A DNA stretch of 64,000 bases, taken from positions 1 through 64,000 of the forward strand of contig NZ_CANMYE010000002.1 in the NCBI RefSeq assembly GCF_947502065.1, in the 5' to 3' direction. The position numbers were made by a program, and so were the translations under genes. Shown here piece by piece: positions 8,856 through 17,354 of this stretch. The DNA is from an uncultured Pseudoteredinibacter sp. GTDB lineage: Bacteria > Pseudomonadota > Gammaproteobacteria > Pseudomonadales > Cellvibrionaceae. How positions within the stretch are numbered: the stretch's first letter is position 1; each line of letters starts with the position of its first letter. The notes under the pieces were generated by a model. The model was not told where the DNA came from. It was given only the letters and a program-made list of their open reading frames with translations, and searched no databases.

Positions 8856-9260
8856 TTATTCAGCGGACTTCTTTGGCACACTCCAAATCAACAATAGCAA
8901 GCCTGAAATCATAAAAATAGCGCAGCCAGACAACAACCAAGAGTTGATGTACCAAACTTCACCCCACTCAAAGGTGCCACCCATTATTTTCTTCCAGCCA
9001 TTAAAATGCTGATGGGCTGCCACAAAGAAGCCAAAGGCTGCGATGGTGCTGGATAGATAGAGGTTAATCCAGTGTCTTGGGTTAGGCAGCATCAGTGCCA
9101 AACCTAGTATGCCGATAATGGTACGCTGAGCACGGCAATATGGGCAAACATACACCAGGCCAGTTAACTCAGTGGTCCAGGCCACAACACATACAATAAT
9201 CGCCAATAAGCCCACAATTCGACGATTATTCCAAAGCCAATGCAACAAGGCCTGATCCAT
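8856..9260 (-). CDS. DsbB-like four-helix membrane protein
   Basis: This 134-residue protein has four predicted TM helices (about residues 12-32, 45-60, 65-85 and 105-127). A CPYCRAQR motif at about 39-46 matches the first redox pair and the following Gln-Arg of DsbB, the quinone-coupled enzyme that reoxidises DsbA. The second periplasmic Cys pair of E. coli DsbB is missing: only one other Cys, near residue 113 within TM4, is visible. It is also shorter than DsbB (about 170 aa). It may be a minimal disulfide-forming or quinone-linked relative. No DsbA-like gene lies nearby. The fold family is likely and activity is uncertain. Confidence 0.6.
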   Translation of the reverse strand: MDQALLHWLWNNRRIVGLLAIIVCVVAWTTELTGLVYVCPYCRAQRTIIGILGLALMLPNPRHWINLYLSSTIAAFGFFVAAHQHFNGWKKIMGGTFEWGEVWYINSWLLSGCAIFMISGLLLLIWSVPKKSAE

Positions 9261-9394
9261 AGTAATGCTCCAATATAAGATTTAACGATAACGTTATAAT
9301 GTAACATTATATGGAGTTTTGGGCATGTGTTTTTTGAGCGCAGATCTATCTTCAAATAGCTAATCCAATAACAACTGGGCCATTGACATACCGG

Positions 9395-10798
9395 CTACGC
9401 CTTAACGATCTCTGCAAGTTTCGAGATCGCAAGATCGAGTTTTTCGCTCCACGGATTTCCAGCATTCAGGCGAATACAGTTTTTATAGATATCACTCGCA
9501 GTAAACATCACCCCTGGAACGATATTTATGCCCTGTCGTGCAGCTTCCTCGAAGATAGAAATACCATCGCAACCCTTTGGAAGCTGCACCCATAGGGAAT
9601 AGCCTCCTGTAGGATTTGAGACTCGGACTTCTTGGCCAAAATGTTTGATTACACTCTGCCTTATCCTGTTAACCTGTACCGTTAGAGCTAAGCGTAGATT
9701 TGCCAAATGTCTCCGATATTCTCCACAGCGAATAAAATCAGCCATAGCCAGTTGAAGAGGGGTATTTACAGAAAGGCTGCGTGATAAAAGTGTGTCGTGC
9801 ACTTGCTTTAAAAAGCGACCCGGCGCACACCAACCAAGCCTATAGCTGGCAATAAGCGATTTGGAAAATGAACTGCACCAAATGATATGTCCGGTTTTAT
9901 CCCAGGCCTTGATTGGCAATTGGCGCTTAGTTGTAAAACCACACTCACCGAATACATCATCCTCTATGATAGGGCAGTCATATTTACTCGCCATGGCTGC
10001 AATCCGTTGTTTGTCATCCACTGAAAGATTGTAGCCCAGTGGGTTTTGGTTACACCCTGTAAGTAAGCACGCCTTTACCTGGCCACTAACCATAACGGCT
10101 TCTAATCTATCGAGATCGATACCTGCTTCAGTAGAGGGCAATTCTAATACTTGCCTATCTAAACTCGCTAATAGCTGCAGCTGCCCACTAAAACAAGGCG
10201 AGGCTATCGCTATATTATCTCCGGCGCTACTTACCGCTTCGACTGCAAGAGCAATTGCCTCCATGCAACCATTAGTGATCATAATATCTTCGGGCAATAG
10301 ATTTAAGCCATCACTACTGAAGTGTTCACAGAGCGCATTTTTAAGGCAAGGCTGGCCACTAGCTGGGCCGTACATCAATTCCTCTTGGGTTGATCGTCTT
10401 ATAATACGAATCAAGCTGCGCTGAAGGTTTTCTTTAGGTATCAATTCCGCTGCCAATTGCACTGTACCAAAAGGAATTCTCTCTCGATTACCAGCCGAAT
10501 GCTGAACTTCAGCAAGCAACTCAGCTTTGTTGATTGGCCTTCCCACTGGTTCGATCGCAGGAAAATCTAGACTACCGGATCGATCGCTAGGTCGTCTTAC
10601 ATAGAACCCAGATTTAGGTTTTGCGATAAGGAAGCCCTGGGCTTCAAGTAATTCGTAACACTTTTTGACCGTTGTAATACTAACGCCGCGCTGCTGACTC
10701 TGCTGCCGAACAGAAAGCAATCGCTGACCGTCGTGTAACCTATTGCTCTGTATGTCACTAATCAGTTGAGCCGCAAGCTCTCGATAACGATAAGCCAA
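9395..10798 (-). CDS. MocR/PdxR-type regulator (GntR-HTH fused to class I aminotransferase fold)
   Basis: A 467-residue protein with a TTG start preceded by AAGGA. Residues 1-70 are a GntR winged helix with the LLSVRQQSQQRGVSITTVKKCYELLEAQG pattern. Residues about 100-467 are an aminotransferase-like domain with DDVFGE (PLP ring Asp region) and SSFSKSLIASYRLGW, whose Lys would bind PLP. MocR proteins sense PLP or a PLP adduct with an amino acid. The gene is divergent from a PLP-dependent decarboxylase, with TGTATC/GATACA half-sites between them. It therefore probably controls that neighbour and itself. The effector could be the decarboxylase substrate or product. Confidence 0.9.
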   Translation of the reverse strand: MAYRYRELAAQLISDIQSNRLHDGQRLLSVRQQSQQRGVSITTVKKCYELLEAQGFLIAKPKSGFYVRRPSDRSGSLDFPAIEPVGRPINKAELLAEVQHSAGNRERIPFGTVQLAAELIPKENLQRSLIRIIRRSTQEELMYGPASGQPCLKNALCEHFSSDGLNLLPEDIMITNGCMEAIALAVEAVSSAGDNIAIASPCFSGQLQLLASLDRQVLELPSTEAGIDLDRLEAVMVSGQVKACLLTGCNQNPLGYNLSVDDKQRIAAMASKYDCPIIEDDVFGECGFTTKRQLPIKAWDKTGHIIWCSSFSKSLIASYRLGWCAPGRFLKQVHDTLLSRSLSVNTPLQLAMADFIRCGEYRRHLANLRLALTVQVNRIRQSVIKHFGQEVRVSNPTGGYSLWVQLPKGCDGISIFEEAARQGINIVPGVMFTASDIYKNCIRLNAGNPWSEKLDLAISKLAEIVKA

Positions 10799-10800
10799 TC

Positions 10801-10878
10801 TGTATCCTTTTATTATCTCATTTTTGTATCTGTTATCTTTTCATGCCGAGAATACAATAAGTTGACAACATGATACAA
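10801..10878. promoter_or_regulatory. Probable MocR operator in divergent promoter
   Basis: Three copies of the hexamer TGTATC or its complement lie in this 98-bp divergent region: 10801-10806, 10825-10830 and, inverted, 10872-10877. The last two extend to TTGTATC (10824-10830) and GATACAA (10872-10878). Direct plus inverted half-sites are typical of MocR/PdxR operators. A TTGACA at 10862-10867 could be a promoter element for the decarboxylase. Binding is inferred. Confidence 0.5.
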
Positions 10879-10895
10879 ATTAGGAGATATCTATC

Positions 10896-12287
10896 GTGGC
10901 TCAATTAGAAGAAGATGCGGTGAATTTCGAAGGCCTTGCCAGAGATGTTGCTCAATGGAGCAGTCAATTCCAGGCTGAACTTAAAAATCGACCGGTCGCG
11001 GCTTCAACTGGCCGCGGTTTGCCTAAAAGGATGCTGGCGTTAAACGGAAACGGCGCCAGATCAGCTTTCGATGATTTCACCGCTCATATCGCGCCACAAC
11101 TAAGCGCATCAGCGGGGCCTCGCTATCTTGGGTTTGTTACGGGGGGAGCAACCCCAGCATCGATAATGGCAGATTGGCTTGTAGCCGCGACAGATCAAAA
11201 TGTCGCTGCACCGGGTGACTCCATAGCAACTGAAGTCGAGCTACAAGCTGCATCATGGCTACTCGAACTGTTCGAGCTACCCAGCTCCTTCGAGGGGATT
11301 CTAACTAGCGGGGCGACGGCCTCTAATGTATTAGGCGCCCTCTGCGCTAGACAACATGCCGGATCGCAACAAAATTTGGATATTGCCAAAGCTGGATTAT
11401 CGGGATCTGAAATAGAAGTTTTCGCGGCCACACCTCATGCCAGCATGCAAAAAGCATTTAGTTTTTCAGGTCTAGGGCGTGATGCGATTACTTTTGTTCC
11501 GTGCCTACCCAACAGCGAAAAAATGGATACCAATGCACTAAAAAGCATGCTCAAACAAAGTAAAAGTAAAGGTAAGATTGTCGTAGCAAGCGCAGGAACA
11601 GTGACTGGAACAGATTTCGACGATTTAAGGGAGATCTCGAAACTATGTAAAATTCACAAGGCTTGGCTGCACGTTGACGGAGCATTTGGGTTATTTGCAA
11701 GATTGATGCCTAGCTGTAAGCATTGGACCGAAGGAATCGAACTAGCTGATTCGATCACGGCTGACGCACATAAGTGGCTGAATGTACCCTATGACTGCGG
11801 TATATTTTTTTGTAAACATCCTAAAATACTGCAGCAAACCTGTTCTGTTGCAGCACCATACCTAGACATTGACAATATTTTGCCCGCATTTATGGATCGA
11901 GGCATTGAGAACTCTAGGCGCTTTAGAGCACTGCCTGTATGGATGTCGCTATTGGCTTACGGAAAAAATGGATACCAACAACTTGTAGAAAAAAACTGTG
12001 CCCAAGCCCTGGCCTTAGCAAAATGGATCTCTGATTCGAATGACTATGAGCTTTTAGTAGAGTGCAAACTTAATGTTGTTGTTTTCCGCCCAGTAGGATC
12101 AAGAGATAAAGAAGTTAAAATCGCGCTCAAAAAAATTAATTCCACGGGAAAAGTATACATGACCCCGGGAATTTGGCAGGGAGAGGCGGCTATCAGAGCG
12201 GCGTTTAGTAATTGGCAAACATCAATGAAGGACGTGAAAATCGTGTGCAATGCCCTGGAATCTTTAACAGGCAAGGACTTAGTCTAA
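10896..12287 (+). CDS. PLP-dependent group II amino-acid decarboxylase
   Basis: This 463-residue protein has a GTG start preceded by AGGAG. It matches the fold-type I decarboxylase family (glutamate, aromatic and 2,4-diaminobutyrate decarboxylases). Visible landmarks are TSGATASN (about 137-144, phosphate binding), HVDGAFG (about 259-265, the Asp that contacts the pyridine N) and DAHKWLN with the Schiff-base Lys at about residue 293. The length suits bacterial members of 450-500 residues. The substrate cannot be read from sequence. The divergent MocR regulator suggests induction by the substrate amino acid or by PLP status. The family assignment is secure. Confidence 0.85.
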   Translation: MAQLEEDAVNFEGLARDVAQWSSQFQAELKNRPVAASTGRGLPKRMLALNGNGARSAFDDFTAHIAPQLSASAGPRYLGFVTGGATPASIMADWLVAATDQNVAAPGDSIATEVELQAASWLLELFELPSSFEGILTSGATASNVLGALCARQHAGSQQNLDIAKAGLSGSEIEVFAATPHASMQKAFSFSGLGRDAITFVPCLPNSEKMDTNALKSMLKQSKSKGKIVVASAGTVTGTDFDDLREISKLCKIHKAWLHVDGAFGLFARLMPSCKHWTEGIELADSITADAHKWLNVPYDCGIFFCKHPKILQQTCSVAAPYLDIDNILPAFMDRGIENSRRFRALPVWMSLLAYGKNGYQQLVEKNCAQALALAKWISDSNDYELLVECKLNVVVFRPVGSRDKEVKIALKKINSTGKVYMTPGIWQGEAAIRAAFSNWQTSMKDVKIVCNALESLTGKDLV

Positions 12288-12335
12288 TATAATTTCCGCG
12301 CAGTTTTTTGATACTTTTGAGAGCTTTCATTTAAT

Positions 12336-12417
12336 GCACCATGTAACAGGCGGTGCACTTAAGAAGTAACACCCACATTGAAAACTGCACCACAGCTTAG
12401 CACTGCGGTGCAGTTTA
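12336..12417. terminator. Hairpins between convergent genes
   Basis: Two hairpins sit in the gap between the decarboxylase and the amidohydrolase. One is GCACC (12336-12340) with GGTGC (12352-12356). The longer pairs 12381-12391 with 12408-12417 through about ten bases and is flanked by A- and T-tracts. Both genes read towards it, so it probably ends transcription from one or both sides. The T-tracts are short. Confidence 0.45.
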
Positions 12418-12451
12418 AAAGTGATACTTGAAAAACTCAGCAATTTTTAAC

Positions 12452-13678
12452 TCACAAACTCGGCTTAGTATAAGCCGCTGGCTTATCGCCTTTTTGCTGA
12501 TAGCGTTCGTGCAGTAGATCTTGGCGGGCGCGGGTGCTTACTGGCTTGCCATCGATCCACATATTCAATACGCGGCTGCTTAGCTCTAGCGGATCACCGG
12601 ACCATAGCACGATATCGCGACTGCCTACTTTTAAGTAACCATCACCAAGTTTAAAGGTTTTGGCGGGCACGCTGCTTAATGCACGGACCGCTACATCATG
12701 AGGTAAGCCGTGAGCTACGGCGTTGCCGGCATGGTAGCGTAGTTGCTGTAGGTTATGACTATCTGATTCAGTTAGGATAATTTCTACCCCAGCCTTATGC
12801 AGCTTTGCTGCATTGTCTAGGCGCTGATGCAGTGAATCAAAACCTTCTGGCAGATTACGCAGCGGTGATACCAAGACGGTTACTTTATGCTGCTTTAATT
12901 GCTCGGCCACATCGATGGCGCCAGCAGCGCCGGCAATCACCAAAGAAAAACCAAACTCTTCTTTTAGTTTAAGCAACTGAAGGATATCCGCCGGACGATC
13001 AGTTTTAACCATTAGCGGGAAGTCGCCAGCCAATAAACGCTTAACCACTTTGATATCGTCTTTTACTGGCTTTGCTTTGGCACTTTTAGAAACAGGCTTT
13101 TTGGCAGTTTCTAATTTCTTGCGCAGATCTTGCAAGTCTTTCGCGCGCGAGCCTTTGCCCTTACCACCTAAGGTAAAATACAAGGCAGTATCCGCTTTAA
13201 GGCGGCTTTCGGGGCTTGCACTTAGATCCACACTAAAGGCTCGGCTTTCAAATGCACCTTTAGAGCTACCCGCCACTACGGCATGACTAATACCGCCTTT
13301 ACGAGTGTAAGGGATTAGCGATGATTGATAATTAAACGCCAAGCTTGGATCAAAAAAGAAACCGCCTTTTTCCTCGTAAAAATCCGAGGTCTTTTGAACG
13401 GCGCTAACTTCGGTTAAACCCAACTTATTGTTTACCGCAATAAAACCGGCACTTAGTACCTTGCCTTTACCGTCAACAACGGTATCGGCGCTGAGTGCTT
13501 GATCGGATAGCTCACGAATAACACCATCTTCAATCAATACATTCATATCGGTTTTAGGCGCCAAGCCTTCACCGTAAAACTTCACACCATTAATCGCCAC
13601 GGTTTCTGCCAACACACTGGCACTTGCCAGCAGGCCGAATGCCGCGCAGGCTAAGCGTGTTTTGTTTAATGCTCTCAT
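12452..13678 (-). CDS. Exported amidohydrolase-superfamily protein lacking the HxH motif
   Basis: A 408-residue protein with a signal peptide (about residues 1-24, ending SVLA). The beta-sandwich start (VAINGVKFYGEGLAPKTDMNVLIEDG) and C-terminal VGSRDIVLWSGDPLEL are those of imidazolonepropionase-like amidohydrolases. At the position where active members have PGxIDxHxH, this protein reads SAGFIAVNNKLG, so the first two metal ligands are gone. A possible Asp ligand (ESDSHN) remains. It overlaps the next gene upstream, an intact paralogue, by four bases, so the two are translationally coupled. It may be a non-catalytic partner subunit. The superfamily call is firm and catalysis is doubtful. Confidence 0.8.
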   Translation of the reverse strand: MRALNKTRLACAAFGLLASASVLAETVAINGVKFYGEGLAPKTDMNVLIEDGVIRELSDQALSADTVVDGKGKVLSAGFIAVNNKLGLTEVSAVQKTSDFYEEKGGFFFDPSLAFNYQSSLIPYTRKGGISHAVVAGSSKGAFESRAFSVDLSASPESRLKADTALYFTLGGKGKGSRAKDLQDLRKKLETAKKPVSKSAKAKPVKDDIKVVKRLLAGDFPLMVKTDRPADILQLLKLKEEFGFSLVIAGAAGAIDVAEQLKQHKVTVLVSPLRNLPEGFDSLHQRLDNAAKLHKAGVEIILTESDSHNLQQLRYHAGNAVAHGLPHDVAVRALSSVPAKTFKLGDGYLKVGSRDIVLWSGDPLELSSRVLNMWIDGKPVSTRARQDLLHERYQQKGDKPAAYTKPSL

Positions 13679-15078
13679 TGCTTATCTCCTGCTGGCTGGC
13701 CTAATAGAAAATCGCTTTGCGCTTGGAAAGCAGGATCTTCTCTATCGTAAACCTTTGCGCCATCGATAAAGACCTGTTCAGCCTTAGCGTAAACGCTAAA
13801 TGGGTTTTGATTCCAAATAACCACATCGCCATTTTTGCCCATCTCTAAGCTTCCGGTTTTATCGGCAATACCTAAGGAACGCGCAGCATTTAAGGTAATC
13901 CAACGAATAGCATCGGCCTCATCTAAATCGTAACCAGCTTCCTGGCTGCGATATAAAATTTTACCGGCCTCTTGGTTTAGACGCTGAATGGTGCTGGCTG
14001 AATCGGAATGCACAATGGCACAGCCTAGCTTACTGGCATCTTTGCCTTTACCGGCATCTACCATGGCGACGTTTTCTTGCACCATATCAAAGGCTTCCAT
14101 TTTAAAGCCCCACCAATCTGGCCACATGGCGGCGCAGTTTTGATTCTCGGCCAATAGATCAGCAATCTTGTAAGCCTCTACTGCGTGGTGGAAAGTGCCC
14201 GCGTGATATTTAAATTCTTTAGCCACATCGATCATCATAGCCATCTCTTCGGCCTTATAGCAGTGGTTGTGAATTAAAATCTCACCATTGAGCACACCCA
14301 TTAAGGTGTCTTTTTGTAAGTCACGCTCTGGGGCATTCTTAATACGGCCAGCATTGTAATCATCCCAAGCTAGCTTATATTCCCAAGCGCTCGCCCAAGC
14401 GGCACGATAGCCTGCAACATTACCCATGCGGGTATAAGGGCTTACGCCTTTCTTACCGTAAACACGCTTAGGGTTTTCACCGCAGGCCATCTTCAAACCA
14501 TAGGGCGCATCCGGAAACTTCATGCCCTGCATGGTAGTAGCTGGTACATTGCGCAATGTGACCCCACGGCCGCCGATCAAATTGGCGGAACCCGGCAATA
14601 GCTGCAAGGTGGTGATACCACCCACACGCGCGCGATTAAAACCAGGGTCTTGGGGCCACACACCATGCTCGGCCCACACCTCGGCGGTAACTGGCGAGGT
14701 TACCTCGTTACCATCTTGGTGAGATTCCACCGATGGGCTTGGATACACCCCCAAATGCGAGTGCACATCAATAATACCCGGCGTTACCCATTTACCACTG
14801 GCATCTAACTCTTGGGCACCGGCTGGCAACACTAAACCCTTACCAACAGCATCAACCTTACCGCCGATCATCAATACATCAGCCTGCTCTAGCTTTTCGC
14901 CATTGCCCAGCAATACCGTCGCATTGCGAATCATCACATCACGGCTTGGCATGGCTTCATAGGTAGAAGGGAATGGGTTTTTATTGATGCTGACCGCCTT
15001 ACTTGGCCTATCCCCATTACAAGCCATCAGGCTCACAATAGAAACCGCCAAACAGGCACGCCGGAAATACTTAGGCAT
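13675..15078 (-). CDS. Exported amidohydrolase (imidazolonepropionase-like), lipoprotein
   Basis: This 467-residue protein begins with a lipoprotein signal: a hydrophobic stretch and SLMAC, with the lipobox Cys at about residue 20. The metal-dependent hydrolase motifs are present: PGIIDVHSHLG (about 98-108, HxH), a His in ILIHNHCY, a His pair in TFHHAVE and the Asp in IVHSDSAS. The usual beta-sandwich ends complete the fold. Relatives hydrolyse cyclic amides, dipeptides or related compounds in the periplasm. It is first in a two-gene operon with a degenerate paralogue. Three hairpin elements lie upstream, between this gene and the divergent amino-acid permease. The substrate is unknown. Confidence 0.85.
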   Translation of the reverse strand: MPKYFRRACLAVSIVSLMACNGDRPSKAVSINKNPFPSTYEAMPSRDVMIRNATVLLGNGEKLEQADVLMIGGKVDAVGKGLVLPAGAQELDASGKWVTPGIIDVHSHLGVYPSPSVESHQDGNEVTSPVTAEVWAEHGVWPQDPGFNRARVGGITTLQLLPGSANLIGGRGVTLRNVPATTMQGMKFPDAPYGLKMACGENPKRVYGKKGVSPYTRMGNVAGYRAAWASAWEYKLAWDDYNAGRIKNAPERDLQKDTLMGVLNGEILIHNHCYKAEEMAMMIDVAKEFKYHAGTFHHAVEAYKIADLLAENQNCAAMWPDWWGFKMEAFDMVQENVAMVDAGKGKDASKLGCAIVHSDSASTIQRLNQEAGKILYRSQEAGYDLDEADAIRWITLNAARSLGIADKTGSLEMGKNGDVVIWNQNPFSVYAKAEQVFIDGAKVYDREDPAFQAQSDFLLGQPAGDKQ

Positions 15079-15207
15079 AGATTTATCCTGCTAGAGATTG
15101 AGTTGCTTTAGTTTTACAACGAAAGACACAGCCATACACTCAGCCAGTTTTCGCGACTTTAGCGAAATATAAGCTCATTTCAGCTTATTTAATCTATCAC
15201 TAAGGTA

Positions 15208-15357
15208 GAGAAAAAGGCGGGGTAGCAGCACCGGAACAATAAAGAGCGAGCGCCGAACGAAGCAAAATGATTCGCGTCTTTTTGCGAAGCATTTTGGTGA
15301 CCGAGGGAAGCCCAGAGGGCCGCCGCTCGTTCCGGAGCTGCTACCCCGCCTTTTCTC
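15208..15357 (+). repeat. Structured hairpin element, copy 1
   Basis: First of five related elements. The core (15232-15333, 102 bp) starts GGAAC and ends GTTCC. Inside are a hairpin around AAAATGATTCGCG (about 15264-15296), a GCCC-AGA-GGGC mini-hairpin near 15310-15320, and a GAGCG/CGCTC stem. The outer arms (about 15208-15236 and 15329-15357) pair almost perfectly, in 28 of about 30 positions. There is no coding potential beyond short, chance frames. Confidence 0.8.
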
Positions 15358-15398
15358 GGCCAGCGATCCATATATTGATTATCTCAAGGGTTGTTGGT

Positions 15399-15545
15399 AG
15401 AAGGTGGGGGCTGGCTCCTGGAACAGTAAAGAACGAGCGCCGAGCGAAGCAAAATGCCTCGCGTCTTTTCGCGAGGCATTTTAGTGACTGAGGGAAGTCC
15501 CGAGGGCCGCCGCTCGTTCCAGAGCTTTTACCCCGCCTTTTCTCG
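15399..15545 (+). repeat. Structured hairpin element, copy 2
   Basis: The core is 15420-15520 (101 bp). It contains the clearest internal hairpin: 15451-15463 pairs perfectly with 15470-15482 (13 bp) around a TCTTTT loop. Its left outer arm matches copy 3 and its right outer arm matches copy 1, so the arms pair only partly. This mosaic suggests that recombination between neighbouring copies formed the tandem array. The spacer to copy 1 (about 15356-15400) is closely related to the spacer to copy 3. Confidence 0.8.
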
Positions 15546-15583
15546 GCCAGCGATCCACATATTTATAATCTCAACGGCTGTTA

Positions 15584-15730
15584 GCAGAAGGTGGGGGCTG
15601 GCTCCTGGAACAGTAAAGAACGAGCGCCGAACGAAGAAAAATGATTCGCGTCTTTTTGCGAAGTATTTTGGTGGTTGAGGGAAGCCCGGAGGGCCGCCGA
15701 TCGTTCCAGGAGCTAGCCCCCACCTTCTGC
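15584..15730 (+). repeat. Structured hairpin element, copy 3
   Basis: The core is 15607-15707 (101 bp), with the same internal hairpins as copies 1 and 2. The outer arms 15584-15611 and 15703-15730 pair at 27 of 28 positions. The sequence after the right arm (CGATCCACGA) resembles the start of the spacers between copies 1-2 and 2-3, consistent with tandem duplication of a unit of about 188 bp. Confidence 0.8.
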
Positions 15731-15827
15731 CGATCCACGATTCATGATCTATATATCAAGAAGCAAGCACTGCGCATCAACACACAACATGCTACAGTGC
15801 AGAAAAACCAATAATAAAAACACCACT

Positions 15828-17135
15828 ATGACTCAACTATTCAAGACCCCAACCGCCACCGCCGTCATTATCGCCAACATGGTTGGCACCGGCGTATTCA
15901 CCAGCTTAGGATTCCAACTTGTCGATATTCAATCGCCCTTCGCCATCTTACTGCTATGGCTAATCGGCGGTATCATCGCCTTCTGTGGCGCCCTGTGCTA
16001 CTCGGAACTGGCCGCTAGCCTGCCAAGATCTGGCGGTGAATATCACTTTATTAGCCGAATTTTCCACCCCTCTGCCGGCTTTGTATCCGGCTGGATATCG
16101 GCCACCGTAGGCTTTGCAGCCCCCTCGGCACTGGTTGCCCTCACCTTCGGCAATTATCTAGCCGCCATATGGCCAACCCTAAACCCGCAAACTTGCGCAC
16201 TGGCCCTGCTCGCAATTATCACCATCGTACACAGCATAAAACGCAGCAGCTCGGGGCAATTTCAAACCCTATTTACCTTAATCAAAGTCGTACTCATCTT
16301 AGGATTTTGCGCCAGCGCCTTGGCCCTAGCACCAAGCTTGCAAAGCATCAGCTTTGCCCCCCAAATCAGCGACAGCCAACTGATGGGCACCGCAGCTTTT
16401 GCGGTATCACTTATCTATGTGAACTATGCCTACACCGGCTGGAACGCCGTTACCTACCTGAGTAGCGAAATAGAAAACCCGCAACGAAATATTCCCATCT
16501 CACTACTGCTGGGCACTATTGTAGTGGTCATTTTATATTTGTTATTAAACGGCAGCTTCTTACTGCTCGCCCCGATGGAAGATTTACAAGGCAAAGTCGA
16601 AATAGGCTATATCGCCGCCAAGGCCGCTTATGGTGAAGGTGGCGCTATGATTATGGCATGCATACTGGCCATTTTATTAATCTCTACAGTAAGCGCCATG
16701 CTCATGGCGGGGCCTAGAGTTTTACAGGTTATTGGGCAAGATTACCCATTATTTAAAAAGCTAGGACAAACCAACAAGCAGGGCATTCCCAGCATCGCCA
16801 TTATCGTTCAAGCGATTGTAACGGCGCTCTTTATTGTAAGTGCCAGTTTTGAGAGCATTTTAATTTTTGCAGGCTTTACCCTAAGCCTAAACAGTGTGCT
16901 TACCGTCATCGGCTTGCTTGTTATTCGCCGTCGCGAACCTGAGTTAGCACGACCATTTAAAATGCCGTTTTTTCCGATACCTGCTGTTGTATATTTAAGC
17001 TTGATGTTGTGGAGCTTAAGTTACATTGCGATTTATAAAACCCAGCAGGTTTATATGAGTGCCGTTTTGATCGTTATTGGCTTTGGATTTTATTGGTTGA
17101 CCAAGAGGATTCAAAGTGGCCAAAGAGAAAGTTAA
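15828..17135 (+). CDS. APC-family amino-acid permease
   Basis: About 435 residues with 12 hydrophobic helices. TM1 carries the broken-helix signature IIANMVGTGVF, followed by TM2/3 with GALCYSELAASLPRSGGEY, the hallmark of the APC (amino acid-polyamine-organocation) superfamily. I choose the ATG at 15828 because family members start just before TM1. An in-frame ATG at 15744 would add 28 polar residues and lies just beyond hairpin copy 3. No strong ribosome site is visible for either. The substrate is probably one or more amino acids, taken up by proton or substrate exchange. Hairpin copy 4 begins 13 bases after its stop codon. Confidence 0.88.
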   Translation: MTQLFKTPTATAVIIANMVGTGVFTSLGFQLVDIQSPFAILLLWLIGGIIAFCGALCYSELAASLPRSGGEYHFISRIFHPSAGFVSGWISATVGFAAPSALVALTFGNYLAAIWPTLNPQTCALALLAIITIVHSIKRSSSGQFQTLFTLIKVVLILGFCASALALAPSLQSISFAPQISDSQLMGTAAFAVSLIYVNYAYTGWNAVTYLSSEIENPQRNIPISLLLGTIVVVILYLLLNGSFLLLAPMEDLQGKVEIGYIAAKAAYGEGGAMIMACILAILLISTVSAMLMAGPRVLQVIGQDYPLFKKLGQTNKQGIPSIAIIVQAIVTALFIVSASFESILIFAGFTLSLNSVLTVIGLLVIRRREPELARPFKMPFFPIPAVVYLSLMLWSLSYIAIYKTQQVYMSAVLIVIGFGFYWLTKRIQSGQRES

Positions 17136-17148
17136 GTGGCGGACGACC

Positions 17149-17295
17149 GGTAAAAGGGCAGCTAGGCTTCTGGAACGAGCGGCGGCCCTCCAGGCTTCCC
17201 TCCATCACAAAAAAGCCTCGCAAAAACACGCGAGTCTTTTTTGTTCCTTCGGCGCTCGCTCTTTATTGTTCCAGAAACCTAGCCGCCCTTTTACC
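17149..17295 (-). repeat. Structured hairpin element, copy 4 (inverted)
   Basis: The same element in reverse orientation, with core 17172-17272 (101 bp). The outer arms (17149-17176 and 17268-17295) pair at 26 of 28 positions, with a sequence unlike the arms of copies 1-3 and 5. It lies between the permease and thioesterase genes, which converge on it, so it could also end transcription from either side. Confidence 0.8.
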
Positions 17296-17354
17296 TAACT
17301 ACTTACTTAATTTTAAAAATTGGCTTGCCCCCATTAACAATAGGCCTAAAGTTG

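Noticed and set aside
15189..15678. Short ORFs (60-74 codons) inside the hairpin elements, similar to one another
   Set aside because: They are similar only because the DNA repeats. Substitutions between copies keep base pairing rather than codons, and no ribosome sites are seen.
17149..17295. Hairpin element as an ordinary intrinsic terminator
   Set aside because: The element is 147 bp with several internal stems and also occurs between divergent promoters (copies 1-3), so termination alone does not explain it.
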